From the NCBI GenBank assembly GCA_009760885.1, contig CM019709.1, positions 34,372,126 to 34,436,125 on the forward strand: DNA of 64,000 nt. Reading direction: 5' to 3'. Made by a program: the position numbers and the translations under genes. The first letter of the stretch is position 1. Every line of letters starts with the position of its first letter. The notes under the pieces are model-generated. The model was not told the origin of the DNA and searched no databases. It saw only the letters and a list, made by a program, of their open reading frames with translations. Positions 9,668 to 19,085 of this stretch are shown in pieces. The DNA comes from Achatina immaculata. Its lineage: Eukaryota; Mollusca; Gastropoda; Stylommatophora; Achatinidae.

Positions 9668-11884
9668 TTATTTGCCAAACTTCATTTTACAAGCGTGCGA
9701 CCGTAGTTCAGAGCACTGCACTGTCTGGTCATAGTACAGGACATTGTCCGCAGGATCCTTGATTTGAAACTTGACGTGCAAGTGAGACATGCAGTTGCCC
9801 AAGCACTGGCGTCCAATGGGCTCTATCGTGTTGTCTATGGAAGTCAGAAAGTCGTGGCAGTACACGCTGTCCTGCTCTACAAAGGCCTTACCTTCGGGCG
9901 TGTTTCTGTCGGGGATATGCTCGAAGACGTGGTTTTTGAGACACGTGTTGTTGCACAGCATTTCGTCGTAGACGATTTGGGCGCTGACGGTCTTCTCAAA
10001 CGCGCATATAGAGCACACTCGCATCTTGTGCTTGACCAGGTCGAAGTGGCTCACCGACGACTGGACTTCAGACTTCGTGAGAAGATGATCTAGGTCCACG
10101 TACGTGACCTCTGGGTAATCCGGGCAGTTGATATGGATAGCATCGTTCACAATATTTCCTTGTATAGCGCGAATGTCTACCGTGCTCTGATACGAGCTGA
10201 GAGGCAAGGAACTCGGGCAAAAGGCATGTGCTTTGAGATCTACTTGGTCAGGCAGGCCAGGTTGGAAGCTGTCGGACAAGCGCCTGGTGAAGCTTCTCAG
10301 AAGCCCGTTTTCGGTTATAGAAGGCATGTTGTCGGCGGAGGCAATGCTGGAGATGGCCACGCAAGCGGTGTGGAGCGCGTTCAGGATCGTACTGCAGCTG
10401 TCGTAAATTATTCCCAGGAGCTGGTGCCTGGCCAACTTCTTTCTGACCTTGTCCCCCATGTCCAGGCACAGGCTGTGGTACTCCTGGATGTCCTGGTCGT
10501 TGATGATGTTGCAGAGCCCGGTAAAAAGACGAGCGGACGAAGCCACGAAAGCTTCCTTGATCATGGTAGCGTTGTCATTGTCCACCTGACCAGGCAAGGG
10601 GAGGTAATAGTTGGACACCACCCCGGAATCCTGCTCGTAGCAGGCGTCGGACTCTTTCGGCCAAGGCAGGGCAGCCATTGTGATGGGGGTGTCGATGCCC
10701 GTGATAACACCCTGCACGAACGCGCCATCGTACGGGTACTGCCCGCCACATTTGGTCACCATGACAGGAAACCGGGAGAAGCACTTGGAGCTGCTTCTGC
10801 GACTTCCGCTGGTGGGATCTTCCTTCAGAGACCTGAGCTCTTCCATGACCTTGGAGATCTGCCGAAGCAGGTAGGACCTAACCCCCACCTCAACAAGAGC
10901 CAGGTGTGATATGGGGCCTCTAGTCTGCTCCGTGTAGGGTTCGAACACCTTGATCTCCATATCAATGTTGTTAGCCGACCAATCGTAGTTAACTATCACT
11001 CCGTTGGGCAAGACAACAGAAGCCAGGTTTCTCTGTGAAAGGAATCTTATGGATCTTGTAACTCCGCTAAAATCCATCAAGCTAAGGGAGTACATGGACT
11101 TCACCGTTCCGTCGCTTTTCTTCGGCCCAAAGGCCTGAACAACGGTTCCGTTCTTTAAAGTGGAAACAAAGAGCCGAGAGTCGCCCGGATGCCAGTATGC
11201 GTCAAACTTTTGGATTTTTACACCGGAGGATTCAGGCAAATATGACCTCGGAGGCTGATTGGGTGATGTTACAGGAATGTTGAAGGTTGGTTGCTTTGTG
11301 ACGCTATTTAAGTCGGACTCGTGATTGGAGTCAGTCTTATTTTTGCCTAAACTTGACGCGCCCATTACCGAGGCTGACGTCGAGTCCTTGCTGAGAACGG
11401 TGAAATATAACACGATAATCACGGCGCCCACTACAGCCAGCAGCAATGCTGACAGCGCCCCCACCCAGTAGAGCTTCCGCCGAGGCCGATAAACTATGCC
11501 GGAACCTGTTGTGCGGTTGCTTCGCCTAGACACGTCATCCCGCACTTGGTAGGCCACGCTGTACTTGTCCTGCAGGCTGCCAGGAGGGTAAGGATGCCCG
11601 TGGCCGTTGAGATGTCGCGGCGTGTAGATGCTGCTGTGGTCGTCGCTGCTGTAGGAACCCTGAAGCTGCTGCTGCAGCATGTGCTGGTGATGCAGGTAGG
11701 GACTCTGTTGTAGATGCGCGTAGGGAAGCTGGTAGTGGTTTTCGTCTTCGCCGCCGTGGAGGTGGTGGTTGTGGTGGTTGCTGTTGTAGTTGTTGTTGTA
11801 CAGAAGGCGTTCCTGCGCAGACATCTCGGCGTCCTCCGGATCGTAATGAGTGTCACCAAAGTTCCGCATTTCAAGATGAGACAT
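9668..11884 (-). CDS. Type II single-pass membrane protein of unknown family, 738 aa
   Basis: This is the only long, non-repetitive reading frame in the window and I take it as a real gene. Residues 1-137 should be cytoplasmic; they are rich in His, Asn, Gln and Tyr, with tracts such as NNNYNSNHHNHHLHGG and LHHQHMLQQQLQ. A basic stop-transfer-like stretch (YRPRRK) precedes one hydrophobic helix at about 138-164, so the rest should be extracellular or lumenal. Residues 165-225 are a Ser/Asn/Pro-rich stalk. Residues 225-335 look beta-rich. Residues 368-732 hold 18 cysteines, including CSIC (624-627), CNNTC (644-648) and CLGNC (694-698). Possible N-glycosylation sites are N182, N245, N438 and N645. 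I recognise no enzyme motif or named domain. The frame has no internal stop, so the whole protein past the start appears to be one exon. The ATG at 11884 is the first in frame after a likely splice acceptor. The minus strand ends with TAA at 9668. Confidence 0.85.
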   Translation of the reverse strand: MSHLEMRNFGDTHYDPEDAEMSAQERLLYNNNYNSNHHNHHLHGGEDENHYQLPYAHLQQSPYLHHQHMLQQQLQGSYSSDDHSSIYTPRHLNGHGHPYPPGSLQDKYSVAYQVRDDVSRRSNRTTGSGIVYRPRRKLYWVGALSALLLAVVGAVIIVLYFTVLSKDSTSASVMGASSLGKNKTDSNHESDLNSVTKQPTFNIPVTSPNQPPRSYLPESSGVKIQKFDAYWHPGDSRLFVSTLKNGTVVQAFGPKKSDGTVKSMYSLSLMDFSGVTRSIRFLSQRNLASVVLPNGVIVNYDWSANNIDMEIKVFEPYTEQTRGPISHLALVEVGVRSYLLRQISKVMEELRSLKEDPTSGSRRSSSKCFSRFPVMVTKCGGQYPYDGAFVQGVITGIDTPITMAALPWPKESDACYEQDSGVVSNYYLPLPGQVDNDNATMIKEAFVASSARLFTGLCNIINDQDIQEYHSLCLDMGDKVRKKLARHQLLGIIYDSCSTILNALHTACVAISSIASADNMPSITENGLLRSFTRRLSDSFQPGLPDQVDLKAHAFCPSSLPLSSYQSTVDIRAIQGNIVNDAIHINCPDYPEVTYVDLDHLLTKSEVQSSVSHFDLVKHKMRVCSICAFEKTVSAQIVYDEMLCNNTCLKNHVFEHIPDRNTPEGKAFVEQDSVYCHDFLTSIDNTIEPIGRQCLGNCMSHLHVKFQIKDPADNVLYYDQTVQCSELRSHACKMKFGK

Positions 11885-11912
11885 AATCTGAAAAAAGACG
11901 AAAGTACAGAAT
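11885..11912 (-). promoter_or_regulatory. Candidate 3' splice acceptor just before the ATG
   Basis: On the minus strand a pyrimidine-rich tract, CTTTCGTCTTTTTTCAG, ends at 11888. It is followed by ATT and then the ATG of the membrane-protein gene. This is a good match to an animal acceptor and implies an intron in the 5' untranslated region with the first exon at higher coordinates. It is inferred from sequence only. Confidence 0.6.
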
Positions 11913-11963
11913 TTTCAGATTTTTTTTCTAACCTTGAAAAATTATATATATATATATATTCAT

Positions 11964-12262
11964 TCATTTATTTGCAGTCAGTCAGTCAGTCATTTGCATG
12001 TCCCTTGCAGAACTTTGCCTCACTAACAGCTCTCCTGTAGGCCTCTCGGTTGTGAGCAAGATGACCTGCTGCTGATGCATCCATTTGCAGATCATCAACG
12101 ATGTCTTGCAGCCATCTTCGCCTTGGTCTTCCTCCCCCCTTTCTTTTCCCCATTATGTACCCTTCCAAGACTGTCCTCTCTAGATTACCATGACGTTTAA
12201 TGTGTCCAAAATATTTAAGTTTTCTCTCTTCAATCCTCTTTACTAGATGTCCCCCTTTGTAA
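11964..12262 (-). mobile_element. LINE family A 3' fragment A2
   Basis: On the minus strand this encodes EGYIMGKRKGGGRPRRRWLQ and the downstream LAHNREAYRRAV-type end. Its tail is a CTGA-type tetranucleotide (TCAGTCAGTCAG on the plus strand, about 11976-11992). If the acceptor at 11888 is real, it lies inside the gene's first intron. Confidence 0.85.
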
Positions 12263-12269
12263 GTTCCCT

Positions 12270-12272
<3 letters not shown>

Positions 12273-12354
<82 letters not shown>
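12273..12354. repeat. (TA)n microsatellite, about 40 units
   Basis: An almost perfect TA dinucleotide run directly beyond the 5' side of LINE A2. Confidence 0.97.
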
Positions 12355-12356
<2 letters not shown>

Positions 12357-12789
12357 TAGACTAAAATCTCTCTTTTCTAGCCATTAAGACATATTGGGGA
12401 ATACCTTTTTTATTATCATCGAAAACTGGGAAAAATACAGCGGAGTTTTATAAACATTAAAAAAAAAGAAAAATAAAAGCAAAAGCGTAGTAAGCATATG
12501 GAGCAATATCAGAAAACCCGAAAAGTGTTAAGAAAGAGTTTTGGTAAAATAAGACACCTATCAAGAAAGATATCAGTAACGCAGCTGAATCTACGGAAAT
12601 CGAAAAAAAAAAAAAAGGAAACACGAATGCTAATAGGTATTTTCTTTCATCGTTGTAGCCGCTACGCCACAAAGCAGGCAGCTAGCTATAAGAATCTTCC
12701 CCCCCCCCTCCCCCCCCCCCATGAATCCGCTAGCGTCCTTTCTTTATTAGCGATGTACCCTGGCCGATAACTGAGCATGTTGTCCTTTG
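12355..12789. other. Unassigned sequence with poly-C runs
   Basis: No gene recognised. Poly-C runs lie at about 12700-12720. Confidence 0.5.
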
Positions 12790-13075
12790 AATCAGTGTTT
12801 CCCAACCTTTTTTTTTTAACAATCAAGTCTACTTTTTCAACTTATATACATTACCTTTTTACAACCAAGTCTACGTTTTCAACTTCATATACGTTAGCTT
12901 TTTACAACCAAGTCTACGTTTTCAACTTCATATAAGTTACCTTTTTTTACAACCAAGGTAACTTTTTTAACCTCATATAAGTTACCTTTTTATAATCAAG
13001 TTTACTTTTTCAATTTCATATAAGTTATCTATTTACAACTAAGTCCACTTTTTCAACTTCATATAATTTCTGAGG
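12790..13075. repeat. About 44-bp tandem repeat, roughly 6 units
   Basis: Units contain ACAACCAAGTCTAC, TTTTTCAACTTCATATAA and GTTACCTTTTT, with small length differences. The array begins next to CAGTGTTTCCCAACC (12794), a sequence resembling hAT transposon termini. Confidence 0.85.
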
Positions 13076-13394
13076 CCTGATTCAACTGTTACATGACATC
13101 AGTACACGCTATAAACCATTAATTGTTATTTTTTTCAGCAGATGAATAAAAATATATTCAGTGAATAGACCATTATTCAGTAACACAAGCTATTAATTAG
13201 TTGGCAAATGGTTAGAAAATTGTAAGATAACAACAATGAAAAATAAAATAGACATAAAAATTAATTTATTGGTTACATACACGATGGCTGTGTACTTAGT
13301 TGGTGTATACTGTATATCATATATATTCCAATGTTTACAATTATGAAATATTCAGTGGGAGTCTCGTGTCTGCATTTCGCTCAGCAGTATCTAA

Positions 13395-13525
13395 ACATTA
13401 ACCTTCACAGAGTCTTAAAGCTGGCTCACATTAGCCTTCACAGAGTCCCAAAGCTGGTTCACATTAGCCTTCACAGAGTCTCAAAGCTGGCTCACATTAA
13501 CCTTCACGGAGTCTAAAAGCAGGTT
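13395..13525. repeat. 33-bp tandem repeat, 4 units
   Basis: Units read CATTAGCCTTCACAGAGTC followed by a CAAAGCTGGCTCA-like segment. They stay open in one frame (11 codons per unit). Confidence 0.85.
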
Positions 13526-14104
13526 CTAGTTGTAAGAGAGTTTGTGTTTTTGTTTATATACATTTAAGAGTTTAAGAGCAGAAAATATAGGTTTCCAGCA
13601 AATTATGTTCTTTTTTTTTAAAAAAGAAACTACATATATTGGATGCACGTAACAAAAAATGCTTCCGAGGGCTTATTGTGACCCGCGGGCCGAGGTTTGC
13701 CCATATGTGTTCTGTTCTATATACCCCCCCCCCCCCTAAACTTACTACGCAGGGCGAAGTAGTTGTGCTATTAATAGATGTCATTTCCCTCCTCTTCCCC
13801 CCCCCCCCCACTCCCTTTCGTGTCCAGCAATTCTAACGTGAAAATCCCTGGAGACAGCGGGGGGTCGTAAACGGGGACAAAAAGGGGTAATTACTAGGGA
13901 ATTTCGTTCAACGTTGAAGCCCCGCAAAGTCACGTCTGAACGTCACGCGAAATCTCGGCGATCGAAGATGTTATTCCAAGAGCGCAGATGTCTGTGTTAG
14001 ATGTTGGTCCGTTAGCTCCCGGGATGAACATCACAGAGGTAGGGACACACCCAGGTCTGTTGCGTTCCCCGTTCTAGCAATATCCGAAGAACCAGCTGTC
14101 AAAA
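13526..14104. other. Unassigned sequence, possible hAT debris, poly-C runs
   Basis: TGACCCGCGGGCCGAGGTTTGCCCA at 13678 in part resembles the ends of hAT-type non-autonomous elements. No matching partner terminus was found. Poly-C runs occur at about 13726 and 13798. Confidence 0.35.
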
Positions 14105-14430
14105 AAAGTTATTTTCCATCATCATCATCTTCGTCTTCGTCGTCGTCGTCGGCTTTCACTTCCTATAGAGCATAGGTCACGGATAAAGGCTCTCCAGTCA
14201 TCCCTGTTCTTGGAATTATTCTCTGCTTCCTTTCATGTGTACCCCTTGTCTCTGAGCACTGTCATAACTTCTATTCTCCAAGAAAGTCTAGGTCTTCCTC
14301 GTTTTCTGTTTCCTTGAGGATTCCATGTCAGTACCTGCCTTGCAATGCTGGTGTCGGGTTTCCTCAGAGTGTGGCCAATCCACCTCCACTTCCTAGATAT
14401 GATTTGTAGGTCCATATATTCCTTGGCATT
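14105..14430 (-). pseudogene. LINE family H fragment H1 (RTE-like C-terminus)
   Basis: The minus-strand frame at 14233-14415 encodes [13 protein letters not shown], then [20 protein letters not shown]. This is the carboxy-terminal signature seen in many RTE-like reverse transcriptase proteins. The minus-strand 3' end is a GAC/GAT trinucleotide tract (14125-14150 on the plus strand). It is 5'-truncated and non-functional. Confidence 0.75.
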
Positions 14431-14438
14431 TACACACT

Positions 14439-14755
14439 GTGGAGGCTTGGTTGGCTGAGTGGTTAGGCGCTCTGTCTGCTAATCCGGTGGTACCAGATTC
14501 AAGCCCCAGCAGAGGGAGTTTTTTTTTCTGGTACCACCAAATTAAAAAGACACCCGAGATCCACCCAGCCTTTAAAAATGGGTACCAGAGAAAAATTGTG
14601 AGGGTAAATGCGCCGGGCGTGATACCGAAGACCGCAATATATTTTCAAGTGCGAATGTCCTGTAAATACGGGCCTAACATTGTATCCCCGATATGGCTTT
14701 AATCGTTTCAGTGGAAAGGGAGATTCTTCTTTTTTTACCTTTACCTGTATACACA
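14439..14755 (+). mobile_element. tRNA-derived SINE, copy S2 (best-preserved head)
   Basis: The head reads TGGCTGAGTGGTTAGGCG (A-box region), CTGCTAATCC (matching a Ser-GCT anticodon arm) and GATTCAAGCCCC (B-box region). It closely resembles tRNA-Ser(GCT), but the long variable arm is reduced and the cloverleaf is not intact. The body has GGTACCACCAAATTAAAAAG, ATGGGTACCAGAGAAA and ACGGGCCTAACATTGTATCC. The end is TTTACCTTTACC-like. Confidence 0.85.
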
Positions 14756-14927
14756 CGTTAAGGTTGTGATGTGTTAGTTTTCACATTTCTAGGTCAAAAC
14801 AAGCAGAGCACCCGAGAGGATAATTGATATATATATTGATTAGACATTCTATCTTCATCCACTACCCCCACCCCGGATACCTCCAGACCCACCTTTTAAA
14901 AGAAAGGGGCAAATGCTTTAGTTTAAA

Positions 14928-15180
14928 CAAACTTAAATATTTTGGACATGTTAAATGGTAACTTAGAGAAGACTGTCTTGGAAGAGTATATAATAGGAAA
15001 AAGAAAGAGAGGAAGACCAAGGTGAAGATGGCTGCAAGACATCGTTGATGATCTGCAGATGGACGCATCAGCAGCAGGCCGTCTTGGTTACAACTGAGAG
15101 GCCTACAGGAGAGCTGTTAGTGAGGCAAAGTTCCGCAAGGGACATGCAAATGAATGAATGAATGAATGAATGAATGACTG
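14928..15180 (+). mobile_element. LINE family A 3' fragment A3
   Basis: Starts at AAACTTAAATATTTTGGACA and runs through the GGAAAAAGAAAGAGAGGAAG segment to CAAGGGACATGCAAATGAATG. It ends in an ATGA tetranucleotide tail of about six units (15148-15180). Confidence 0.85.
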
Positions 15181-16112
15181 GCTTTAGGCGAATCATCAGG
15201 TGGACACCCGTCTCTCACTGGGCCCTGTCATTTACCTTCTCCTAGAGGAAACCTGTCTTCAGAGGCCGATCGGTCGGAAAACATTCCGCCCCCAGCAGAC
15301 AATCGAACGCATTGCCTTCTGGTCGGCAGACGAAACACGTTAGCCACTCCACCAATTAACATTCCCCCCCCCCCCCACACACACACAGAATTCTACATTT
15401 TCTTCCTCCCACAAATTCCCTAGATACAACATATTTTTAGAACCGCTAAAGAATTTTTTAAAAACGTAGAAACGAAATACAGAGAGGAATATGCAAAAAT
15501 ACTATCATGAACGATAACTCTATAGCTTCCCTACAAAACAAAATAGCAGCCAAATTTGAACGTCAAGCGGTATCGATCAACCCCCCCCCCCCACCCCAAA
15601 CCAGTGCTTGTATCCTAAACGTGGACACCTCTAATTAGCTGCGAGGAAAAGTGGACGCAGACCACACGTTGACGGAAAATAATAAAAATAACAATAATAA
15701 TAAAAATATAATCGATAACGCTCGGTAAAGAAACAACTTATCTCCCCCTGAGTTCCGAAACATAATGAAAGGAACTTTTCACGAGGCACAGAGCTCCTTT
15801 GTCCCACCAAGTCTTTGATGTGCTCCGCTAGCGTTTTGTTGTAATTTTTGTTTCTCAAACCTCTTGTTTGTGTTCATTACCTGCTCGTAAATAAGTGAAT
15901 TCGCAAATAAACATGGGTCTTTCTTTTGCTGCTGGTAATTCATCAGGAAAGGGAGGGAATTTTGTGGAGGTGGCGGGGAAAACAAAGAAAAATGTAAGGA
16001 ATGCGAGTTTTGGTTCCTTGTTTCCGTGCACAAAAATGTAAATAAGGAAGAAGTCTGGTCGGGTTATTAATATTAGTTCTATCCTGCCACAGTCAAACGT
16101 GGACATTAAGCA
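15181..16112. other. Unassigned sequence with poly-C runs
   Basis: Poly-C runs at about 15364-15377 and 15580-15592. No gene or family recognised. Confidence 0.5.
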
Positions 16113-16536
16113 GAGAATTCTTCTTCTTCTTCTTCTTCCTCCACCACCACCTCCTCCTTCCTTCCTCCTACTCTCACTTCTTCCTCCTCCTAACTTTTCT
16201 TTCTTCCTCCTCCTCCTCCTACATCCTTTTGTTCCTCATCCTCCTCCTCCCCTACTTCTTCTTCCTTCTTCCTCCTCCTCCTACTTCCCTTTTTCCATTA
16301 TCATCCTCCTACTTCTTCTTCTCCCTTCTTTCTCCTCCTATTTCTCTTTCTTCCTCATCGTCCTCCTCCTACTTCTTCTTCTTTCATCCTCCTCCTACTT
16401 CTTCCTCCTTCATCCTCCTACTTCCCTTTCTCCTCCTCCTCTTACTTCTTCATCCTCTTCCTACTTCCCTTTCTTCCACGTCCTCTTCCTACTTCTTTTT
16501 CCTACTCCTGCTTCCTCTTACTTATTATTATTATTA
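16113..16536. repeat. 420-bp polypyrimidine tract (CTT/CCT-rich)
   Basis: Almost only C and T on the plus strand, built from TTC, TCC and CCTACTTCT modules. Two frames stay open for 110-215 codons but encode only Leu/Ser/Pro/Phe runs, so I do not call a protein. Long purine-pyrimidine strand asymmetry of this kind can form triplex (H-DNA) structures. Confidence 0.95.
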
Positions 16537-16765
16537 TTGTGCTCCTTCAACAGAACCATAGAGATGCTCTTCTGGCCTTCATTTCTATGGGTCACGAAAG
16601 CGTTTCCAAGTTCAGTGCTGGCTTTGGAGAATGTGTCACAGAGTTCACCTTGTCCGGCGCATACACAAATTTTGGTAACCCCAGACTTGTTATATTTATC
16701 GTCTCCGATGCCATTCTTCTGTAATGTGTATGTTTTAAAGAGGTAACGAATATTTTGCACAGATT

Positions 16766-16972
16766 AAACGTCATGAGAATCTAGAGAAGACCGTCTTGGA
16801 AGGGTACATAATGGGGAAAGAAGAAGAGAGCGAAGATGTCTGCAAGACATCGTTGATGATCTGAAAATGAATGCATCAGCAGCAGGACATCTTGCTCACA
16901 ACCGAGAGGCCTACAGGAGTGCTGGTAGAGAGGCAAGGTTCCGCAAGGGCCATGCAAATGACTGACTGAATG
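16766..16972 (+). mobile_element. LINE family A 3' fragment A4
   Basis: Matches the family from AACGTCATGAGAATCTAGAG through GGTACATAATGGGGAAAGA to GGCCATGCAAATGACTGACTGAATGAA. The tail is CTGA/ATGA. Confidence 0.85.
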
Positions 16973-17404
16973 AATACTCCATTAAAACATATTTAAAAAA
17001 TTCTGTTCGAATTCGTATTCGGCCAAAAAAAAAAAGTCGAGATTTTAATATTCGTATTCTCTTAAATGTTTTAACCATAGTCTAAATTACCAAATAAAAC
17101 CATATAATATCACTCATTTCAATTTTAATGTTTAGATGAGTAAAAAATGTTAAAATACAAGCAGTCGCCGATTTACGAACGTCCGACTTACGTACAACTC
17201 GTAGTTACAAACGACTCCCGTATTATATTAAAAATTCCAGTTACATACAACAGTTTGTAACAACAAAAAGGCCTTATTTTATGGCGTGCATCAAAACTTT
17301 GCGCGTCTACAGCGGTTCGTCGGTTTCGTTTCTTTAATGTTTTTTTTTAAATAATCCACAGAAAGGTACACTGCATGCTATCAACTATATAACTGACGTT
17401 AGAT
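16973..17404. other. Unassigned AT-rich sequence
   Basis: No feature recognised. Confidence 0.5.
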
Positions 17405-17417
17405 ATGAGCGGTATCT

Positions 17418-17580
17418 CTCTCTCTCTGAACCTTAAGTGCCCAGGGCACATGGGGCTTCCGCAAGGGTTTTCCACAAATGCCTGTCCTTTGCCTTTTTTT
17501 TCTGCTCTTGCCCAGGTGAGCCCTCTATTGCTCAACATCCTTTCTGTTGTTCTTCTCCATGTCTCTTTTGGTCTATCCAA
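17418..17580 (-). mobile_element. LINE family B short insertion B2, with 13-bp target-site duplication
   Basis: The direct repeat ATGAGCGGTATCT occurs at 17405-17417 and 17581-17593. Between them lies only the last ~160 bp of family B on the minus strand, ending in a GA tract (TC on the plus strand). It corresponds to the coding segment ending CGSPMCPGH. This is a heavily 5'-truncated but clean insertion. Confidence 0.92.
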
Positions 17581-17619
17581 ATGAGCGGTATCTAACTGTT
17601 CCAAAATAGGTACATTATT

Positions 17620-17965
17620 ATTATTATTTGTACTTGTACAACGTCCCTGTAACTGCGAGCTGTTGCTCTTTACGGCCGATGCTGCGAAGGTGTTGAGGTA
17701 CAGCATCGTATCGGCGTGGGAGCGGGTTATGGCAGCTACTTTTTTCAGTCCCGGAGTACAGCTAAAAACCAAGGGGTGTGCAATGCTTCTTTAGCAGACT
17801 CCACCACCATGGGGACTATAGCGATCCACTGCACCGTTAGTCAGCGTAAGCCTGTTGCTGGGAGTACCAACGGAGATGTGGGACAGGGTCTTGGTCAGCT
17901 ATGGTTCGCTAACCCTTAGGTTAGAATATCAGTTATGGGTAGCTGATTGTCTCATCGAACAAGAG
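17620..17965 (-). mobile_element. Family F retroposon, copy F2
   Basis: Reverse complement of the family. It shows CTGTAACTGCGAGCTGTTG, GTACAGCTAAAAA, CTTCTTTAGCAGACTC and AGGGTCTTGGTCAGCTATGG. The minus-strand 3' end is a GTACAA/ATAATA tail. Confidence 0.85.
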
Positions 17966-18805
17966 TCTTCAGCCCTTATTATTTTTTATAAAGCATTACT
18001 CTCCGTTTCCGTTATTCTGTCAAGGAATTACGAAGAATAGTAGGTGTTTCATTTTTCATGTGTGTTTGGTATTTCTTTTTATTAACTTTTATACGAGACA
18101 ACTCTGAAAAAAGAAACGTTTAGAAAAGAAAATCTCTTCTCGCGGGTAACATCAGTGCCATGTGCCAGACTTGTTGGGTCCGGTTATCTAGCAGCAAAAT
18201 CTCGAATTCTCTCCCCTTCTGCGCGGAGGATTTAAATTCCGGAAACCTCCTTGGTATCTCGTCGTATCTAATATAAATACACATACAGATCTACCAGCCC
18301 AGGGAGTGGACACACCCAGAACAGAAACATACTAAGAAGACAACAAGAAGACAGTATCTTAGAAAGACTATGGCAGAAGAAGACTAAGAACAGAGAGGAA
18401 TGGAAAGACAAGTCTTTGTCTGTAATTCTTGTCGAGGACATCACTTTCATGCTTGGAACATAATAAGAAGAAAAAAGTTTTCTATTTGCGTCTGCTTGAT
18501 TTGCGAATGTTTCTACAGTTATATAGTTTTCATTTTACGAAACATTTCAGGGCAGAAACTACGAAGTAATCTACAACTGAGGCATATATTATGTTCAGTA
18601 TCTTAATGAGCACTCTGTTATCACATGTTCGACACATACACACAAAAGCACAACATAGAGCGTAGCTGACAGATGCGTAACACTACATATTACATCCTCT
18701 CTGACAGCTTTACACATACAGAGACTTTTTTTTAAGGCATTTGACCTTACAACCAGCTTGAGATGAAAACAAAGGAAAAAGGGTTTTTCCTCAAAGTAAC
18801 TGAGG
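17966..18805. other. Unassigned sequence
   Basis: No gene or repeat family recognised. Confidence 0.5.
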
Positions 18806-19085
18806 GACAGTTGGCATGATTAGCCGATTGATTAGGCACTCGGTTTTCCAATCCACTGGTACCGGGTTCAAGTCACAGGAGTGGGGCTTTTTTCTGGTAC
18901 ACACCAAAAAGGCCAAGGGGTTCACCCAGCCTCTAAAAATAGGTGACCAGAGAAATCTGGGAATGTAAATGCAGCCATGCATGATACTAACCATATCATA
19001 CTTTCATGTGCGGAGGTCATAGAAAATACGGGTCTAACACCGTATCCCTAATATGCTTTAATGGCATGGAAACGGGAACTAAAGG
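18806..19085 (+). mobile_element. tRNA-derived SINE, copy S3
   Basis: Head with GATTAGCCGATTGATTAGGC and GGTTCAAGTCACAGG. Body with CTGGTACACACCAAAAAGGCC, CACTTTCATGTGC-like sequence, ACGGGTCTAACACCGTATCC and GGCATGGAAACGGGA. Confidence 0.85.

Noticed and set aside
10133..10909. 258-codon plus-strand frame
   Set aside because: Antisense shadow of the membrane-protein gene; no domain, and overlaps its conserved-looking ectodomain.
11494..11967. 157-codon minus-strand frame with Thr runs
   Set aside because: Out-of-frame reading of the His/Gln-rich N-terminus of the same gene.
14439..14510. Apparent tRNA-Ser gene
   Set aside because: No closed acceptor stem or normal variable arm, and the sequence continues into a shared 300-bp body; it is a SINE head.
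16099..16746. 215-codon frame of Leu/Pro/Ser
   Set aside because: Low-complexity translation of the polypyrimidine tract.
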